A stretch of 16,366 nt of DNA. Origin: Bacteroidota bacterium (GTDB taxonomy: Bacteria; Bacteroidota; Ignavibacteria; Kryptoniales; JAKASW01). Shown here piece after piece: positions 15,052-16,366 of the stretch. The notes beneath the pieces were generated by a model that saw only the letters and a list, made by a program, of their open reading frames with translations, searched no databases and was not told where the DNA came from. The stretch spans positions 1 through 16,366 of the forward strand of contig JAJYJD010000052.1 of the NCBI GenBank assembly GCA_021789755.1, given 5' to 3'. Made by a program: the position numbers and the translations under genes. Numbering within the stretch: position 1 is the stretch's first letter; every line of letters starts with the position of its first letter.

Positions 15052-15095
15052 GGTTTCAGCGGGGGAAAAATGCGGCACCGACCTGAGAAAAGAAA

Positions 15096-15121
15096 AAGGG
15101 CAGGAATTTCTTCCTGCCCTT
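15096..15121 (-). terminator. hppA: Intrinsic terminator of hppA
   Basis: AAGGGCAGGAA and TTCCTGCCCTT form a perfect 11-base-pair stem with a 4-base loop, followed on the minus strand by a T-rich run (TTTTTCTTTT). It starts 27 bases after the hppA stop codon. Confidence 0.92.
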
Positions 15122-15147
15122 ACGGAAACAGAAAATCCGTCGAGACT

Positions 15148-16366
15148 TCAGACGAACAAAGGCGCGAGAACCAAAGTGATAGTCGCAAGCAGTTTTATCA
15201 GGACGTGCAGCGAGGGACCCGCCGTATCTTTGAAGGGATCGCCGACCGTGTCCCCGACGACCGCGGCCTTGTGGGGCTCGCTCTTCTTTCCGCCGAACAT
15301 GCCGGTCTCGATGTACTTCTTGGCATTGTCCCAGGCGCCACCGCCGTTGTTAAGCAGTATCGCCATGAGTATTCCTGCAATCGTGCCGACCATCAGGAGC
15401 GCCGCCACGGCCTCCGCGCCGACATTGAACAGCCTGAAGATCACTCCGACCGCGATCGGTGTTCCGACCGCGAGGAGTCCGGGGCCGACCATGCTGCGCA
15501 GTGCACCGCGCGTAACGATGTCGACAGTGCGGCCGTAATCCGGCTGCTCCGTTCCGGCAAGGATTCCCGGCTTCTCTCTGAACTGTGCCCGCACGTCATT
15601 TATAACATAGTAGGCGGCTTTTCCGACCGCTTTAATCGCAAGCGAGCTGAAGAGGAAGACGAGCGCGGCACCTAATAGCGCACCCACAAAAACTTCGGGT
15701 CTTGCAATGTTAACCGATGCCATTGCCGGCAGACCTTTCTCCTTCAGGAGCACGTTCACATCATCTATGTACGCAGAGAAGAGCAGGAACGCGGCTAGCG
15801 CAGCAGAACCGATAGCGTACCCTTTTGTCAGCGCTTTCGTGGTGTTCCCGATCGCGTCCAGGCGATCAGTCTTCTTCCTGACATTTTCCGGTTGACCGCT
15901 CATCTCCACTATGCCGCCGGCATTGTCGGTGATCGGACCGAAGGTATCCATGGCAAGAATGTATGCCGCCGTTCCGAGCATGCCCATCGTAGCGACCGCA
16001 GTCCCGAAAAGTCCTGCGTTCGGGATACCGGTTGCCAAACCGAGATAATAGGATCCGATGATCGCGGCAGAGATCGTGATGACAGGCATCCATGTCGACT
16101 CGAGTCCGACAGCAAATCCCGTGATGATGTTGGTTGCGGGTCCCGTCTGTGAAGCTTCGGCGATCGACTTGACCGGCCTGTATTTGTATTCCGTGAAATA
16201 CTGCGTGATATAAACAAACGCAATGCTTGTCAGGATTCCGACGACACCCGCGGCGAAAAAGAACAGCCAGGCGTTCGGTGCATTAGGTGTATAGAGAAGC
16301 CAGCGGGAACCGATAAAGAACCCGATGGCCGCAAGTAAAGATGTGATATAATAACCGCGATTTAAC
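15148..16366 (-). CDS. hppA: Membrane-bound pyrophosphatase (ion-pumping), C-terminal part
   Basis: This integral membrane pump couples pyrophosphate hydrolysis to ion export. The gene continues beyond the right edge; 405 residues of the roughly 690 usual for the family are visible, and the frame is open to the last base. Visible hallmarks are DTFGPITDNAGGI, the GNTTKALTKG loop, NNGGGAWDNAKKYIE and GDTVGDPFKDTAGPS with the acidic residues of the catalytic site, set among many hydrophobic helices. The GNTTKALT loop carries Lys and Thr at the two positions that are Ala in potassium-dependent enzymes, so I infer a potassium-independent proton pump. The ATG at 16089 is internal and not the true start. 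A strong terminator follows the gene. Confidence 0.95.
   Translation of the reverse strand, partial: LNRGYYITSLLAAIGFFIGSRWLLYTPNAPNAWLFFFAAGVVGILTSIAFVYITQYFTEYKYRPVKSIAEASQTGPATNIITGFAVGLESTWMPVITISAAIIGSYYLGLATGIPNAGLFGTAVATMGMLGTAAYILAMDTFGPITDNAGGIVEMSGQPENVRKKTDRLDAIGNTTKALTKGYAIGSAALAAFLLFSAYIDDVNVLLKEKGLPAMASVNIARPEVFVGALLGAALVFLFSSLAIKAVGKAAYYVINDVRAQFREKPGILAGTEQPDYGRTVDIVTRGALRSMVGPGLLAVGTPIAVGVIFRLFNVGAEAVAALLMVGTIAGILMAILLNNGGGAWDNAKKYIETGMFGGKKSEPHKAAVVGDTVGDPFKDTAGPSLHVLIKLLATITLVLAPLFV

Overview
The window holds ten protein genes, nine complete and one (hppA) running off the right edge. Nothing in it is clearly phage, plasmid, insertion sequence, CRISPR, rRNA or tRNA. The gene set suggests a Gram-negative-like bacterium of the Bacteroidota/Ignavibacteriota (FCB) neighbourhood. 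The signs are two signal-peptide-bearing beta-propeller proteins typical of that group, lysine synthesis by the succinylase route (dapD), a cobalamin mutase made as a separate catalytic chain, a UbiA-type quinone prenyltransferase, and intergenic spacers of short reiterated words. This placement is an inference, not a match.

Layout. 1-5773, minus strand: an Asp-box/VPS10-like exported propeller protein, then a YncE-type propeller fused to a phosphoesterase, separated by a spacer containing an imperfect inverted repeat of CACGGA/CTCCGTG words. 5774-6646: 873 bases with no intact gene but several broken reading frames on the minus strand, including a clear dockerin/EF-hand-like fragment. 6647-9264, plus strand: dapB-dapA-dapD, three steps of lysine/diaminopimelate synthesis, with dapA and dapD overlapping by one base. 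9265-9325: a long-looped hairpin between convergent genes. 9326-11124, minus strand: cysE then cysK, the two-step cysteine pathway, with a putative -10 box and leader hairpin before cysE. 11360-12970: the methylmalonyl-CoA mutase catalytic chain, starting with TTG. 13094-13972: the UbiA-family prenyltransferase. 14192-14983: an exported DUF4097-type protein made of 'TTNGG' repeats. 15148-16366: the C-terminal 405 residues of a membrane pyrophosphatase. Two strong intrinsic terminators isolate hppA and the DUF4097 gene.

How the genes work together. dapB, dapA and dapD form one pathway unit. cysE and cysK are a pathway unit whose products probably form the cysteine synthase complex, because CysE ends in the required isoleucine. 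The mutase needs a separate cobalamin-binding subunit not encoded here. The membrane pyrophosphatase carries the residue pair typical of potassium-independent proton pumps. I found no convincing new defence or mobile system. The most unusual material is the broken-gene spacer before dapB and the three families of word-repeat spacers.
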